64,000 nt of DNA, from positions 4,712,001 to 4,776,000 of the forward strand of contig NZ_CP080378.1 of the NCBI RefSeq assembly GCF_019443445.1, in the 5' to 3' direction. Source of the stretch: Massilia sp. PAMC28688. Its GTDB lineage: Bacteria > Pseudomonadota > Gammaproteobacteria > Burkholderiales > Burkholderiaceae_D. Of the stretch, positions 29,088-38,817 are shown in pieces (position 1 is the stretch's first letter; every line of letters begins with the position of its first letter). Position numbers and translations under genes: made by a program. The notes beneath the pieces were generated by a model, which worked only from the letters and a program-made list of their open reading frames with translations, made no database searches and had not been told where the DNA came from.

Positions 29088-29753
29088 ATGAAATTTCTGT
29101 TCGACTTTTTCCCGATCCTGCTCTTTTTCGGGGTCTTCAAGCTGGCCGAGGTGTTCGAGCCGACCGCGCACAGCCTGGTCACCACCTACCTGGGGGGCAT
29201 GATCGCCGGCGGCACCATCAAGCCGGACCAGGCGCCGATCATGCTCGCGACCGTGGTGGCGATCCTTGCCACGACGCTGCAGATTGCCTACGTCAAGGCG
29301 CGCGGCCGCAAGGTCGACCTCATGCTGTGGGTATCGTTTGCCATCATCACCATTTTCGGCGGCTTGACCATCTACCTGCATGACGACAATTTCATCAAGT
29401 GGAAGCCGACCCTGATCTACCTGATCTTTGCGCTCGGCATGCTCATTGCCCAGTTTGGATTTCGCAAGAACCTCATGCGCGAAGCCATGGAATCGCAGCT
29501 CAAGCTGCCTGATGATGTCTGGAGCAAGGTGGGCCTGTCGTGGGCGGCATTCTTCCTGTTCTTAGGTGTGCTCAACCTGCTCGTGGCCTTTGTCATCTTT
29601 GAAGGCAATACCAGTGCCTGGGTCAGCTTCAAGGTCTTCGGCATTACCGGGCTGATGTTCGTGTTCATCATTGGCCAGACGGTGATGCTGTCGAAATACA
29701 TCGAAGCGGAGGACGACAAGGCCGACGACAAGATCGTCAAGGACCAGGCATGA
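29088..29753 (+). CDS. yciB: Inner-membrane septation/cell-envelope protein YciB (IspZ family)
   Basis: This 221-aa polytopic membrane protein starts MKFLFDFFPILLFF, the hallmark of the family. 'KPTLIYLIFALGML' and 'WAAFFLFLGVLNLLVAF' mark later helices, giving about five to six helices. A charged C-terminal tail (EAEDDKADDK) is somewhat longer than usual. YciB homologues affect envelope integrity and septation; the mechanism is unsettled. It begins three bases after msrB and overlaps bolA by four bases. Confidence 0.92.
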   Translation: MKFLFDFFPILLFFGVFKLAEVFEPTAHSLVTTYLGGMIAGGTIKPDQAPIMLATVVAILATTLQIAYVKARGRKVDLMLWVSFAIITIFGGLTIYLHDDNFIKWKPTLIYLIFALGMLIAQFGFRKNLMREAMESQLKLPDDVWSKVGLSWAAFFLFLGVLNLLVAFVIFEGNTSAWVSFKVFGITGLMFVFIIGQTVMLSKYIEAEDDKADDKIVKDQA

Positions 29754-30025
29754 GCGCCGATACCCGCATGGAACGCATCCGCGCCCAGCTGCAGCAAGCG
29801 CTGGCGCCGTCGCTGCTGGAACTGACCGATGAATCGGCCCTGCACGCCGGCCACGCCGGTGCTGCCTCCGGCGGCGGGCATTACCGGCTTAAAATTGTCT
29901 CCAGCCAATTCGAGGGGCAGAGACTCGTCATGCGACATCGACTCGTGTATGATTCCGTGCACGCTATGATGCACAGCGAGATCCACGCCCTGGCCATCAC
30001 TGCGCTGGCACCGTCAGAAGTGTAG
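29750..30025 (+). CDS. BolA family protein
   Basis: This 91-aa protein starts at an ATG overlapping the yciB stop (ATGA). The N-terminal helix is 'RMERIRAQLQQAL' and the core is 'HYRLKIVSSQFEGQRLVMRHRLVYDSV' followed by 'HSEIHALAITALAP', as in the class II KH-like fold of BolA. BolA proteins partner with monothiol glutaredoxins in iron-sulfur handling. A Gly/Ala/Ser insert (HAGHAGAASGGG) sits before the core, where BolA proteins vary. Confidence 0.88.
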   Translation: MSADTRMERIRAQLQQALAPSLLELTDESALHAGHAGAASGGGHYRLKIVSSQFEGQRLVMRHRLVYDSVHAMMHSEIHALAITALAPSEV

Positions 30026-30134
30026 CCCTTGCGGGTTCAGCGTGTCTTAAGAAATCTGTCTGACAATTGCAGCGCCAGTAAAAACAATTCAACGAAACTT
30101 TGTCCAGTAACTGTCTTCTTCAGGAAAATCCATA

Positions 30135-30914
30135 ATGACTTTTAAGCCAGCCCGCTTGCTGTTAGCACTGATCGCCGTTGCTGCAATGCCTGCATTTGCC
30201 CAGAACGCCGCCGTGGTCAACGGCAAGCCAATCCCGACTTCGCGCGTGGATAACTTCGTCAAGCAGGTCGTGGCCCAGGGCCAGCAGCAGGATTCCAAGG
30301 AACTGCGCGAAGCGATCAAGCAAGACCTGATCGCCCGCGAAGTCATGATGCAGGAAGCGGTCAAGCAGGGTTTCGACAAGAACGAGCTCGTCAAGCAGCA
30401 GCTGGAAGCGGCGCGCCAGCAGATCGTGGTCAGCGCCATGATGCGCGAGCATGCCAAGAAGCAGCCCATTAGCGAAGCCGAAATCAAGGCCGAGTATGAC
30501 CGCTTCAAGGCCCAGAACGGCGACAAGGAATACCATGTGCGCCATATCCTGACCGAGACGGAAGCCGCCGCCAAGGACGTGATCGCCAAGCTCAAGGCCG
30601 GCGCCAAGTTCGAAGACCTGGCCAAGACCTCCAAGGATACCGGTTCGGCCAATTCCGGCGGCGACCTTGACTGGGCAACGCCTTCGTCGTTCCCCAAGCC
30701 GTTCGCTGATGCTTTCGTCGGCCTGCAAAAAGGCGCAGTGACCCAGACCCCGGTGCAGACCCAGAACGGGTGGCACGTGATCAAGGTGGACGACACGCGC
30801 CCGGCCAAGATTCCTGCGCTGGCAGAGCTGAAGCCGCAGATCACCGAGTCGCTGCAACAGCGCAAGCTGCAGGCGTACCAGGAAGAGCTGTTCAAGAAAG
30901 CCGTGATTAAGTAA
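30135..30914 (+). CDS. Periplasmic parvulin-type peptidyl-prolyl isomerase (copy 1)
   Basis: This 259-aa exported chaperone/isomerase has a signal peptide ending at AMPAFAQ and a SurA-like helical N-terminal region (about 22-125). A parvulin domain (about 130-225) opens with 'EYHVRHIL' and includes 'SGGDLDWA' and 'GWHVIKVDD'. It should accelerate prolyl isomerisation of secreted or outer-membrane proteins. AGGAAAA precedes the ATG. A close paralogue follows immediately. Confidence 0.9.
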   Translation: MTFKPARLLLALIAVAAMPAFAQNAAVVNGKPIPTSRVDNFVKQVVAQGQQQDSKELREAIKQDLIAREVMMQEAVKQGFDKNELVKQQLEAARQQIVVSAMMREHAKKQPISEAEIKAEYDRFKAQNGDKEYHVRHILTETEAAAKDVIAKLKAGAKFEDLAKTSKDTGSANSGGDLDWATPSSFPKPFADAFVGLQKGAVTQTPVQTQNGWHVIKVDDTRPAKIPALAELKPQITESLQQRKLQAYQEELFKKAVIK

Positions 30915-30980
30915 GTTGATCGTTCAGGACGGCCCGTGCCTTGCCCGGGCCATGTCTGTAAATTTGATAGGATTGATACA

Positions 30981-31760
30981 ATGATTTTGAAGCCTGCCCG
31001 TCTGATCGTAGCCCTGGTCGCCCTGTCAGCCGCTCCTGCATTTGCCCAGGTCGCCGCCACGGTGAACGGCAAGCCGATTCCAAACTCGAAAATTGACCTC
31101 ATCGTCAAGCAAGTCGTTGCCCAAGGCAAGCAGACCGATACGCCACAATTGCGCGATGCGATCAAGCGTGACCTGATCAACCGCGAAGTGCTGATCCAGG
31201 AAGCCGACAAGCAAGGTTTTGGCACCCGTGCGGATGTAAAAGCTGCGCTGGACAATGCGCGCCAGAGCATCATCATCAATGCCATGCTGGCGGACTACGT
31301 GCGCAAGAATCCCGTCAAGGAAGCCGACGCGCGCGCCGAGTACGAGCGTTACAAGTCGCAAATGGGTGACAAGGAATACCATGCCCGCCACATCCTGGTA
31401 CCCACCGAAGAAGAAGCCAAGGGCGTGATCGCCAAGCTGAAGACCGGCAGCAAGTTCGAGGACCTGGCCAAGGCGCAGTCCAAGGACGGCTCTGCAGCCA
31501 ACGGCGGCGACCTCGACTGGGCCAGCCCGGCCAACTTCGTGCCGGAATTTTCCAAGGCCATGGTGGAACTGAAAAAAGGCGCCATCACCGAAGTGCCGGT
31601 CAAGACCCAGTTCGGCTACCACGTCATCAAGCTCGAAGACAGCCGTGCAGCGAAGATCCCCGCTTTCGACGACGTCAAGCAGCAGGTCGTGGAGCAGATG
31701 CAGCAGCGCAAGCTGGCCCAGTTCCGCGAAGAGCTGATGAAGAAAGCGACGATCAAGTAA
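30981..31760 (+). CDS. Periplasmic parvulin-type peptidyl-prolyl isomerase (copy 2)
   Basis: This 259-aa paralogue of the preceding gene has the same length and layout: signal peptide ending APAFAQ, helical N-terminal region, then the parvulin domain with 'EYHARHILVPTEEEA', 'NGGDLDWA' and 'GYHVIKLED'. The ATG at 30981 is chosen because the signal peptide starts there (MILKPARLIV) behind AGGA; an upstream in-frame start at 30936 would spoil it. The gap to copy 1 is 66 bp, and a strong terminator ends the unit. The pair probably arose by tandem duplication. Confidence 0.9.
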   Translation: MILKPARLIVALVALSAAPAFAQVAATVNGKPIPNSKIDLIVKQVVAQGKQTDTPQLRDAIKRDLINREVLIQEADKQGFGTRADVKAALDNARQSIIINAMLADYVRKNPVKEADARAEYERYKSQMGDKEYHARHILVPTEEEAKGVIAKLKTGSKFEDLAKAQSKDGSAANGGDLDWASPANFVPEFSKAMVELKKGAITEVPVKTQFGYHVIKLEDSRAAKIPAFDDVKQQVVEQMQQRKLAQFREELMKKATIK

Positions 31761-31774
31761 TCGTTGTTGGATTA

Positions 31775-31809
31775 AAAAAGCCGCCACTAAAAATGGCGGC
31801 TTTTTTTTA
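31775..31809 (+). terminator. Rho-independent terminator after the tandem isomerases
   Basis: AAAAAGCCGCCA pairs with TGGCGGCTTTTT (stem core 31781-31787 / 31795-31801) and a T-run continues. The A-run on the left makes it potentially bidirectional. Confidence 0.95.
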
Positions 31810-32037
31810 CGTCTGTCGTCAGATCATGCATGGCCGATGCCGCCGTCGCTGGTACAAGGCGGCGCCAGGCGCATGATCAGGGCCGAACAGAATCGGCGCG
31901 TGCCGAACCTGATCCGCTTGATGGTGTGCAGCGCGATACCTCGACGTCCAATAATGTGAGCGTGAAGGTTTCACCTGCGCTGCAGACCAGCTGGCCCGAC
32001 CTTGCGCCAGCTGTACCGCGCCAAACTTTCCGCGAGC
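31810..32037. other. Intergenic stretch with no recognisable gene
   Basis: This stretch of about 230 bp lies between the isomerase terminator and the purL stop. Short open frames run through it on both strands, but none has a ribosome site or recognisable protein sequence. I see no RNA gene or repeat. Confidence 0.5.
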
Positions 32038-35000
32038 CTAGCCCACCCATTTCCGCGCATTGCGGAACATGCGCATCCATGGCGAATCTTCGCCCCACGC
32101 TTCTGGATGCCAGGATTGCTGCACGGTGCGGAACACCCGCTCCGCGTGCGGCATCATGACCGTAAAGCGCCCATCGGCCGTGGTGACCGCTGTCAGGCCC
32201 GCGGGCGAGCCGTTTGGATTGAACGGATAACGCTCGGTGGCCTCGCCCCGGTTATCGACATAGCGTAGCGACTTGACCACTGCGCCAATGTCGCCCGTCT
32301 GCGAGAAATCGGCAAAACCTTCGCCGTGGGCGATCGCAATGGCCGTCTGCGTGCCAGCCATGCCATTGAAGAAGATGGAAGGCGAGTCGAGTACTTCCAC
32401 CATCGCAAAGCGCGCCTCGAACTGCTCGGACTTGTTGCGGGTGAACTTGGGCCAGGCCTGGGCACCGGGGATGATTGATTTCAGGTTGCTCATCATCTGG
32501 CAGCCATTGCACACGCCCAGGCCAAAGCTGTCGCTGCGGGCGAAGAAGCGGGCAAACTGCTCGGCCAGCTGTTCATTGAACAGGATGGTCTTGGCCCAGC
32601 CTTCGCCCGCGCCCAGCACGTCCCCGTATGAGAAGCCGCCCACGGCGATCATGCCCTGGAAGTCGTCCAGTTTGGCGCGGCCTGCAATCAGGTCGCTCAT
32701 GTGCACGTCCACGGCCGTGAAGCCCGCCTGGTGCATCACCCAGGCTGTCTCGATATGCGAATTGACGCCCTGCTCGCGCAGGATTGCCACGCGCGGACGC
32801 ACGCCGGTGGCCAAAAACGGCGCCGCCACATTGTCTGCCAGGTCGAAGGTGATCTTGGGCGAAATGCCAGGATCGGTTTCATCAAGCAGGCGGTCGTATT
32901 CGCTGTCGGCGCAGGCCGGATTGTCGCGCAGGCGCGCAATGCGCCAGCTCGTTTCGCTCCACAGGCGGTGCAGCGCGCTGCGTTGTTCGCTGTAGATGAC
33001 TTTTGCGTCGCGCGTCAGTTCAATCGCGCTGCGCTCATTGAGCTTGCCGATGATGTGGCTGCAGGCGCCCAGGTTGAAATCGCGCAGCACGTTCATGACG
33101 GCAGTCTTGTCCTCGGCACGCACCTGGATCACGGCGCCCAGCTCTTCGGCGAACAGGGCGCGCAGGGTCAGCTCGTTGCGCCGTTCGGCCACCTGGCCGG
33201 TCCAGTTCTTGGCGTCGCCCCAGTCGGCCGCGTGCTCGCCTTCGAGCGTGAGGATGTCCAGGTTGACCGTCACGCCGGTGCGGCCGGCGAATGCCATCTC
33301 GCACAAGGTGGCGAACAGGCCGCCGTCCGAGCGGTCGTGATAGGCCAGCAGCTTGCCGTCCCGGTTCAACTGCTGGATGGCGCCAAAGAAGGCCTTCAGG
33401 TCGTCCGCGCTGTCCACGTCCGGCACCTCATTGCCCAGCTGCTGGGTCACCTGCGACAGTGCCGAGGCGCCAAGACGGTTCTTGCCCCGTCCAAGGTCGA
33501 TCAGGATCAGGGCCGTGTCACCGCTGTCGGTCTTGAGCTGCGGCGTCAGCGAACGGCGGATGTCGGTCACGGGGGCAAACGAGGAGACAATCAGCGACAC
33601 CGGCGAGACCACCGCCTTGGATTCATCCTGGTCGCGCCAGGTGGTGCGCATCGACAGCGAGTCCTTGCCCACCGGGATACTGATGCCAAGGGCCGGGCAC
33701 AGGTCCATGCCGACTGCCTTGACGGTGTCGAACAGCGCGGCATCCTGGCCGGGCTGGCCGCAGGCCGCCATCCAGTTGGCCGACAGCTTGATGTCCGAAA
33801 TATCGCCAATTGCGGCAGCGGCGATGTTGGTCACCGCCTCGCCCACGGCCATGCGGCCCGAGGCAGCAGCGTCGATCACCGCCAGCGGCGTGCGCTCGCC
33901 CATGGCCATCGCCTCGCCGAGATAACCCTCGAAGCTCATCGCCGTGACGGCGCAATCGGCCACCGGCACCTGCCATGGGCCCACCATCTGGTCGCGTACC
34001 GTGGTGCCGCCCACGGTACGGTCGCCAATGGTGATCAGGAAGGACTTGTCGCCCACGGTGGGCAGCAGCAGCACGCGGCGGGCCACATCGCCCAGTTCCA
34101 GGCCGGTGAGCTCGACCGGCGGGAAGTCGTTGTGGACGCGGTGCGCATCGCGCTGCATCTTGGGCGGTTTGCCGAGCAAAACATCCATTGGCATGTCGAC
34201 CGGGTAGTTGCCCTGCTCCGGGTCGATCAGCTTGAGCTGGCGTTCCTCGGTTGCCACGCCCACCGGCGCAAACAGGCAGCGCTCGCGCTCGCACATGGCG
34301 GTAAACAGCGCCAGGTTTTCCGGCGCGATGGCCAGCACATAGCGTTCCTGCGACTCATTGCTCCAGATTTCCTTTGGCGCCATGCCGCTTTCTTCCAGCG
34401 GTATCTTGCGCAGGTCGAAAATCGCACCGCGCTTGGCGTCATTGGTAATTTCGGGAAAGGCGTTGGACAGGCCACCCGCGCCCACGTCGTGGATCGAGAT
34501 GATGGGATTGTCCGCGCCCATTTGCCAGCAGCGGTTGATCACTTCCTGCGCGCGCCGCTCCATTTCGGGATTGCCGCGCTGGACCGAATCGAAATCCAGG
34601 TCGGCGGTGTTGGTACCGGTGGCCATGGATGATGCGGCGCTGCCGCCCATGCCGATGCGCATGCCGGGGCCGCCCAGCTGTACCAGCAGGCTGCCCACCG
34701 GGATGTCGTTCTTGTGGGTGTGCTGGCCGGAGATGTTGCCGATGCCTCCGGCGATCATGATCGGCTTGTGGTAGCCATACACGGTGTCCGGGGCGCCTGC
34801 GACCAGGCGGCCCACGTTCTGTTCATAGGTGCGGAAGTAGCCGCCCAGGACCGGACGGCCAAACTCGTTGCTGAAGGCGGCGCCGCCCAGGGGGCCCTCG
34901 ATCATGATCTGCAGGGGCGAGGCAATGCGGTCCGGCTTGCCGTACGCAGGCGCGCTGGCGCGCGCGGCAGCGCCGGCCGTAACGCTGGCCGCGTTCTCCC

Positions 35001-36084
35001 ATGGCCGCACGGCGTCCGGTAGCATCAGGTTGGACACGGTAAAGCCGGTCAGGCCTGCCTTTGGCTTGGCGCCGCGGCCGGTTGCGCCTTCGTCGCGGAT
35101 CTCGCCGCCGGCGCCGGTGGAGGCGCCGGGGAACGGTGAAATGGCCGTGGGGTGGTTGTGCGTTTCCACCTTCATCAGCGTGTGCGTCAGTTCCGACGAC
35201 GCCGCGTATTCGTGCTGGTCGCCGCGCGGGTAGAAGCGCGTGACGGTCGCGCCTTCCATGATGGACGAATTATCGCTGTAGGCGACGATCGTGCCCTTGG
35301 GCTGGAGCTGGTGGGTGTTTTTGATCATCTGGAACAGGGACTTGTCCTGCGCCTGGCCGTCCACAATCCAGTCGGCGTTGAAGATCTTGTGGCGGCAATG
35401 CTCGCTGTTAGCCTGCGCGAACATCATCAGTTCGACGTCGGTCGGGTTGCGGCTGGCGCGCGTGAAGGCTTCGAGCAGATAATCGATTTCGTCTTCCGAC
35501 ATGGCCAGGCCCAGGTCCGTGTTGGCCTTTTCCAGCGCGTGCCTGCCTGCGCCGATCACGTCGATCGACTCAAACGGCTTCGCTTCGAGCTCGCGGAACA
35601 GGTGCACCGCATCATCGGCGCTGCGCAGTACACTTTCGGTCATGCGGTCATGCAGGAGCGCGGCCACCGCGTCGGTTTCACTCTCCGACAGGTGCCTGGC
35701 GGCCCCCAGGCTGGTGCCCAGCAGCCCGCTTTTCAGCACCACCGTGTAGGCCACGCCGCGTTCGATGCGGCGGATGTGGGCCATGCCGCAGTTGTGCGCG
35801 ATGTCGGTTGCCTTGGACGCCCATGGCGAAATGGTACCGAGGCGCGGGATGACAAAGAATGCCTCGGTCGCGCCATCGGCACCGCTGCCATCGAATGGCT
35901 CGCCGTAGGTGAGCATGGCTTCCAGCCTGGCCTGGTCTTGCCCGGAGAGGGGGACGCTGGCATCGATGAAATGGTAAAAGCGGGCCCGAACACCCACAAT
36001 CGCGGGCGCGACTGCTTGCAGTTGGGTCAGGAGGCGTTGGCTACGAAATGCGGACAGGGCATTGGAACCCGGCAGAATCAACAT
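32038..36084 (-). CDS. purL: Phosphoribosylformylglycinamidine synthase (large single-chain)
   Basis: This 1348-aa enzyme catalyses the fourth step of purine synthesis, FGAR + glutamine + ATP to FGAM. It is the fused form: an N-terminal PurS-like domain, two AIR-synthase-type ATP-binding halves ('[25 protein letters not shown]' region, '[13 protein letters not shown]', '[11 protein letters not shown]'), and a C-terminal glutaminase. The glutaminase nucleophile Cys lies in GVCNGCQMM and the His-containing end in 'MPHAERVF'. The length is typical of proteobacterial PurL. It stands alone on the minus strand, divergent from the receiver-TPR gene. Confidence 0.97.
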   Translation of the reverse strand: MLILPGSNALSAFRSQRLLTQLQAVAPAIVGVRARFYHFIDASVPLSGQDQARLEAMLTYGEPFDGSGADGATEAFFVIPRLGTISPWASKATDIAHNCGMAHIRRIERGVAYTVVLKSGLLGTSLGAARHLSESETDAVAALLHDRMTESVLRSADDAVHLFRELEAKPFESIDVIGAGRHALEKANTDLGLAMSEDEIDYLLEAFTRASRNPTDVELMMFAQANSEHCRHKIFNADWIVDGQAQDKSLFQMIKNTHQLQPKGTIVAYSDNSSIMEGATVTRFYPRGDQHEYAASSELTHTLMKVETHNHPTAISPFPGASTGAGGEIRDEGATGRGAKPKAGLTGFTVSNLMLPDAVRPWENAASVTAGAAARASAPAYGKPDRIASPLQIMIEGPLGGAAFSNEFGRPVLGGYFRTYEQNVGRLVAGAPDTVYGYHKPIMIAGGIGNISGQHTHKNDIPVGSLLVQLGGPGMRIGMGGSAASSMATGTNTADLDFDSVQRGNPEMERRAQEVINRCWQMGADNPIISIHDVGAGGLSNAFPEITNDAKRGAIFDLRKIPLEESGMAPKEIWSNESQERYVLAIAPENLALFTAMCERERCLFAPVGVATEERQLKLIDPEQGNYPVDMPMDVLLGKPPKMQRDAHRVHNDFPPVELTGLELGDVARRVLLLPTVGDKSFLITIGDRTVGGTTVRDQMVGPWQVPVADCAVTAMSFEGYLGEAMAMGERTPLAVIDAAASGRMAVGEAVTNIAAAAIGDISDIKLSANWMAACGQPGQDAALFDTVKAVGMDLCPALGISIPVGKDSLSMRTTWRDQDESKAVVSPVSLIVSSFAPVTDIRRSLTPQLKTDSGDTALILIDLGRGKNRLGASALSQVTQQLGNEVPDVDSADDLKAFFGAIQQLNRDGKLLAYHDRSDGGLFATLCEMAFAGRTGVTVNLDILTLEGEHAADWGDAKNWTGQVAERRNELTLRALFAEELGAVIQVRAEDKTAVMNVLRDFNLGACSHIIGKLNERSAIELTRDAKVIYSEQRSALHRLWSETSWRIARLRDNPACADSEYDRLLDETDPGISPKITFDLADNVAAPFLATGVRPRVAILREQGVNSHIETAWVMHQAGFTAVDVHMSDLIAGRAKLDDFQGMIAVGGFSYGDVLGAGEGWAKTILFNEQLAEQFARFFARSDSFGLGVCNGCQMMSNLKSIIPGAQAWPKFTRNKSEQFEARFAMVEVLDSPSIFFNGMAGTQTAIAIAHGEGFADFSQTGDIGAVVKSLRYVDNRGEATERYPFNPNGSPAGLTAVTTADGRFTVMMPHAERVFRTVQQSWHPEAWGEDSPWMRMFRNARKWVG

Positions 36085-36298
36085 GGTTGGGAGGTGGTTG
36101 ATGCAGCGTGGCTGCGGGTTAAAGTGGAAACCTTTAGGCCGGTATTATACCGCGTTGCACCATCGTCAGCGAGCGTTGCGGCCGGCCGACTGCAAGCGGG
36201 TTTTTCCGGCATTTGTGTCCCGTACGCTGTCAAGTCTTTGACAAGAATGCCGTTACCTTCTATAAGTGAATGGTATGAGTGATTCGAGAGCGAGAAGC

Positions 36299-37924
36299 AT
36301 GCAAGAGAACAGCAACCTGTCGGTCCTGGTCATCGACCCCAATCCCGGTATGCGCGGCAGCCTGCAGAACATGCTCAATCTGGCCGACATCACCAAGATC
36401 GAGTTTGCCGTCAGTTCGGGCACGGCCATCAAGCAGCTGTCCAAGCGCTCCTACGACATCATCCTGTGCGAATACGATCTCGGTGGCGGCACTGACGGCC
36501 AGGATGGCCAGCAGCTGCTTGAGGACCTGCGCCACCACAAGCTCATCGGCCTGCTCACCATTTTCATCATGATCACGTCCGAGGGCGTCTACAGCAAGGT
36601 GGTGAGCGCGGCCGAACTGGCGCCGACCGACTACATCCTCAAGCCGTTCACGGTCGATGTGCTGTCCGGGCGCATTGCGCGCGCCATCGAGCGGCGCAAC
36701 GCCTTCCTGCCGGCCTACCAGCAAATTGGCCAGAACAATCCACGCGAAGCGATCAAGCTGTGCGCCGCGGGCGAAACGGCCCATCCGCGCTACGCGAGCG
36801 ATTTTGTGCGCCTGCGCGCCGAATTGCATGTGAGCCTGAACGAACTGGCCGAAGCCGAAGCGCTGTACAAGGCCGTTCTGGACGCAAAACCCATCGGCTG
36901 GGCCCAGCTTGGTCTTGGGCGCACCCTGTTTGCCCAGGGGCGTACCGAGGAGGCCCAGGAAGTGCTCGCGCGGCTGGTGGCAGACAATCCCAAGATGATG
37001 GCTGCCTACGATTTGCTGGCGCGCTGCCGCGAGGCGGCCGGCGACGCCCAGGGCGCGCAGCGCATCCTGGAAAACGCCGTGGCGATTTCCCCGCACGTGG
37101 TACGGCGTTTGCGCCGCCTGGGCGAAGTGGCGCTCGAAGCCGGGGACGTGGCCGCGGCCGAAAAATCGTTCAAGACGGTGGTGGCCAAGGCAAAGTATTC
37201 GGAGTTCCGCAATCCCGAAGATCACGTCAACCTGGTCAAGACGCTCATCAAGAAGGGGGACCCGGCGCAAGCCAGTGCCGTCATCCGCGACATGGAAAAG
37301 TCCTTGCGCGGCAATCCCAACACCGATGTCTGCCGCGCCATTACCACGGCCATGCTGCACCAGGCGGCGGGCAACAATGCGGCCATGGTCAGCGAGCTGG
37401 GCACTGCCGTACAAGGCGTCCGGAGCGCCGCGGGCCTGTCGAGCGAGCTCAAGATCGGGCTGGCCAGGAGCTGCCTGACGAGCAAGCTGGACAAGGAGGC
37501 GTCCGACGTCATGCTGGCGGTCATGAATGATGTCAACAGCGGCGTCACGATGCAGCAAGCCATGGCCGTGTTCCAGAAAGCCGGGCGGGCAGACCTGGCC
37601 GAAGGCATGACAGTCCAGCTCAGGCAGCAATCGAATGAACTGATCGGGGTGGCCAACGAAAAAACCAATATGGGCGACCTCAAGGGCGCGGTGCAGACCC
37701 TGCTCGAGGCGCTGCACAAGAGTCCGGGAAGCCTGGAAGTGATGGTGGCGCTGGCCAAGGGGATCGGGCGCCAGCTCGATGAGCTGGGCTGGGACCACCA
37801 GCTGGGCGAAGTCTGGGCGCGCCAGATCGACAATATCCGCCAGCTCGACTACAAGCATCCCGAGCTTGCCAAGGTGAACGAGACTTATCTCGCTACCAAG
37901 CGCAAGTACGGCATGGCGGTCTGA
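36299..37924 (+). CDS. Degenerate receiver domain fused to TPR-like helical repeats
   Basis: This protein of about 541 aa has an N-terminal response-regulator receiver fold (residues 8-130) and then about 400 residues of TPR-like helix pairs ('WAQLGLGRTLFAQGRTEEAQEVLARL', 'AAYDLLARCREAAGDAQGAQRIL'). The receiver keeps the Lys of 'YILKPF', but strand 1 ends IDPN instead of an acidic pair. The position of the phospho-accepting Asp appears as Glu in 'IILCEYDLGGG'. It may therefore be phosphorylation-independent. There is no DNA-binding output; protein-protein scaffolding is likely. The start is uncertain: ATG 36299, ATG 36275 or GTG 36266 are in frame. Confidence 0.8.
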   Translation: MQENSNLSVLVIDPNPGMRGSLQNMLNLADITKIEFAVSSGTAIKQLSKRSYDIILCEYDLGGGTDGQDGQQLLEDLRHHKLIGLLTIFIMITSEGVYSKVVSAAELAPTDYILKPFTVDVLSGRIARAIERRNAFLPAYQQIGQNNPREAIKLCAAGETAHPRYASDFVRLRAELHVSLNELAEAEALYKAVLDAKPIGWAQLGLGRTLFAQGRTEEAQEVLARLVADNPKMMAAYDLLARCREAAGDAQGAQRILENAVAISPHVVRRLRRLGEVALEAGDVAAAEKSFKTVVAKAKYSEFRNPEDHVNLVKTLIKKGDPAQASAVIRDMEKSLRGNPNTDVCRAITTAMLHQAAGNNAAMVSELGTAVQGVRSAAGLSSELKIGLARSCLTSKLDKEASDVMLAVMNDVNSGVTMQQAMAVFQKAGRADLAEGMTVQLRQQSNELIGVANEKTNMGDLKGAVQTLLEALHKSPGSLEVMVALAKGIGRQLDELGWDHQLGEVWARQIDNIRQLDYKHPELAKVNETYLATKRKYGMAV

Positions 37925-37927
37925 CGA

Positions 37928-37956
37928 CCGGCGCCGGCCGGCCCGGGCGGCGCCGG
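37928..37956. terminator. GC-rich hairpin between convergent genes
   Basis: CCGGCGCCG (37928-37936) pairs with CGGCGCCGG (37948-37956). It sits between two convergent stops and has no T-tract. Confidence 0.4.
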
Positions 37957-37966
37957 CTGCCCGGTG

Positions 37967-38743
37967 TCAGCGACGCTTGAGACGCGCTTCGCATTCGCGC
38001 GCCAGCTCGCCGGGAATACATTTTCTTACTGGAACTTCCTCAAACTCGGCAGCCCGTTCGCGCGGCGGCGGCAGTGTCCTGCCCTGCACTTTCTTGCGCA
38101 CGGGCTTGGCAGCGGCGCGTTTAGGCGCGCTCTTCTTTTTTACCGCAGGTTTGGCCGCCGGTTTCACGGCAGCCTTGGCCGGCGCGGCACTGGCGGCGCC
38201 GCGCTCTGCGGCGTTGGCGGCCGCAGGTGCCGACGGCGCGGGCGCCCCGGCCATGGTCCCGGCCGTGCTTGCCGCGCCGCCTTGCTGCTGCGCGGCAGCG
38301 GGATTGGCCGGCGGCTTGCCACCCTGCTCCGGCGGCAGCAAGACCAGCGGAGGCAAGGAACTGGCCGGACGCGGCGGCAGCGCCGGTGCCGGGGTCGCCG
38401 GCGCCTGGGTGCCCCGCTGCCGCGCTTGCGCATTCGCCTGCTCAGTCTGCACCCCCAGCTGCCTGATCTGTGTGAGGCTCTCGGCCCGATGTTCGCGCAA
38501 CAGCCACTGGCCGCCCACGGCGCCAAGGGCCACGGCCACGCCCAAAGCCCCCACCCACAAGACCACACGCTTCCAGCGAGGCTCGGCAAGATCCTCGTTG
38601 CGCTTGTTCAGCCACGCCGGCATGTCCGCTGTGTCAGCCGGTTGTCCCGCCACTGGCGCGCCGGGAGGCGGAACGCCGAAGGCGTCCACCGAATCCAGGC
38701 TGGGTTCGCTTTTTGACGAGGAAAGGCGGTCGGTCTGGTCCAA
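37967..38743 (-). CDS. Single-pass membrane protein with Ala/Pro/Lys-rich tail
   Basis: This frame of up to 258 codons is of unknown function. A cytoplasmic N-terminus of about 55 residues precedes one hydrophobic helix (VVLWVGALGVAVALGAVGGQWLL). A predicted periplasmic part follows that is Pro/Ala-rich (about 110-190), then Lys/Ala-rich ('AAVKPAAKPAVKKKSAPKRAAAKP'), and ends in a short Cys-containing segment (RKCIPGELARECEARLKRR). The repetitive charged tail could bind cell wall or nucleic acid, which is speculation. The only start for the full frame is TTG at 38743 without a ribosome site; an internal GTG is possible. Confidence 0.6.
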   Translation of the reverse strand: MDQTDRLSSSKSEPSLDSVDAFGVPPPGAPVAGQPADTADMPAWLNKRNEDLAEPRWKRVVLWVGALGVAVALGAVGGQWLLREHRAESLTQIRQLGVQTEQANAQARQRGTQAPATPAPALPPRPASSLPPLVLLPPEQGGKPPANPAAAQQQGGAASTAGTMAGAPAPSAPAAANAAERGAASAAPAKAAVKPAAKPAVKKKSAPKRAAAKPVRKKVQGRTLPPPRERAAEFEEVPVRKCIPGELARECEARLKRR

Positions 38744-38817
38744 AATCTACCCTGTGATAACGGTGAATGGCGATAGTGTAGCCAATTTTACAAACTTGCA
38801 GCGTACGGCTGCACGCC

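Noticed and set aside
31830..32159. 109-codon plus-strand frame between the isomerases and purL
   Set aside because: It has no ribosome site, runs into the 3' end of purL antisense, and has a low-complexity composition.
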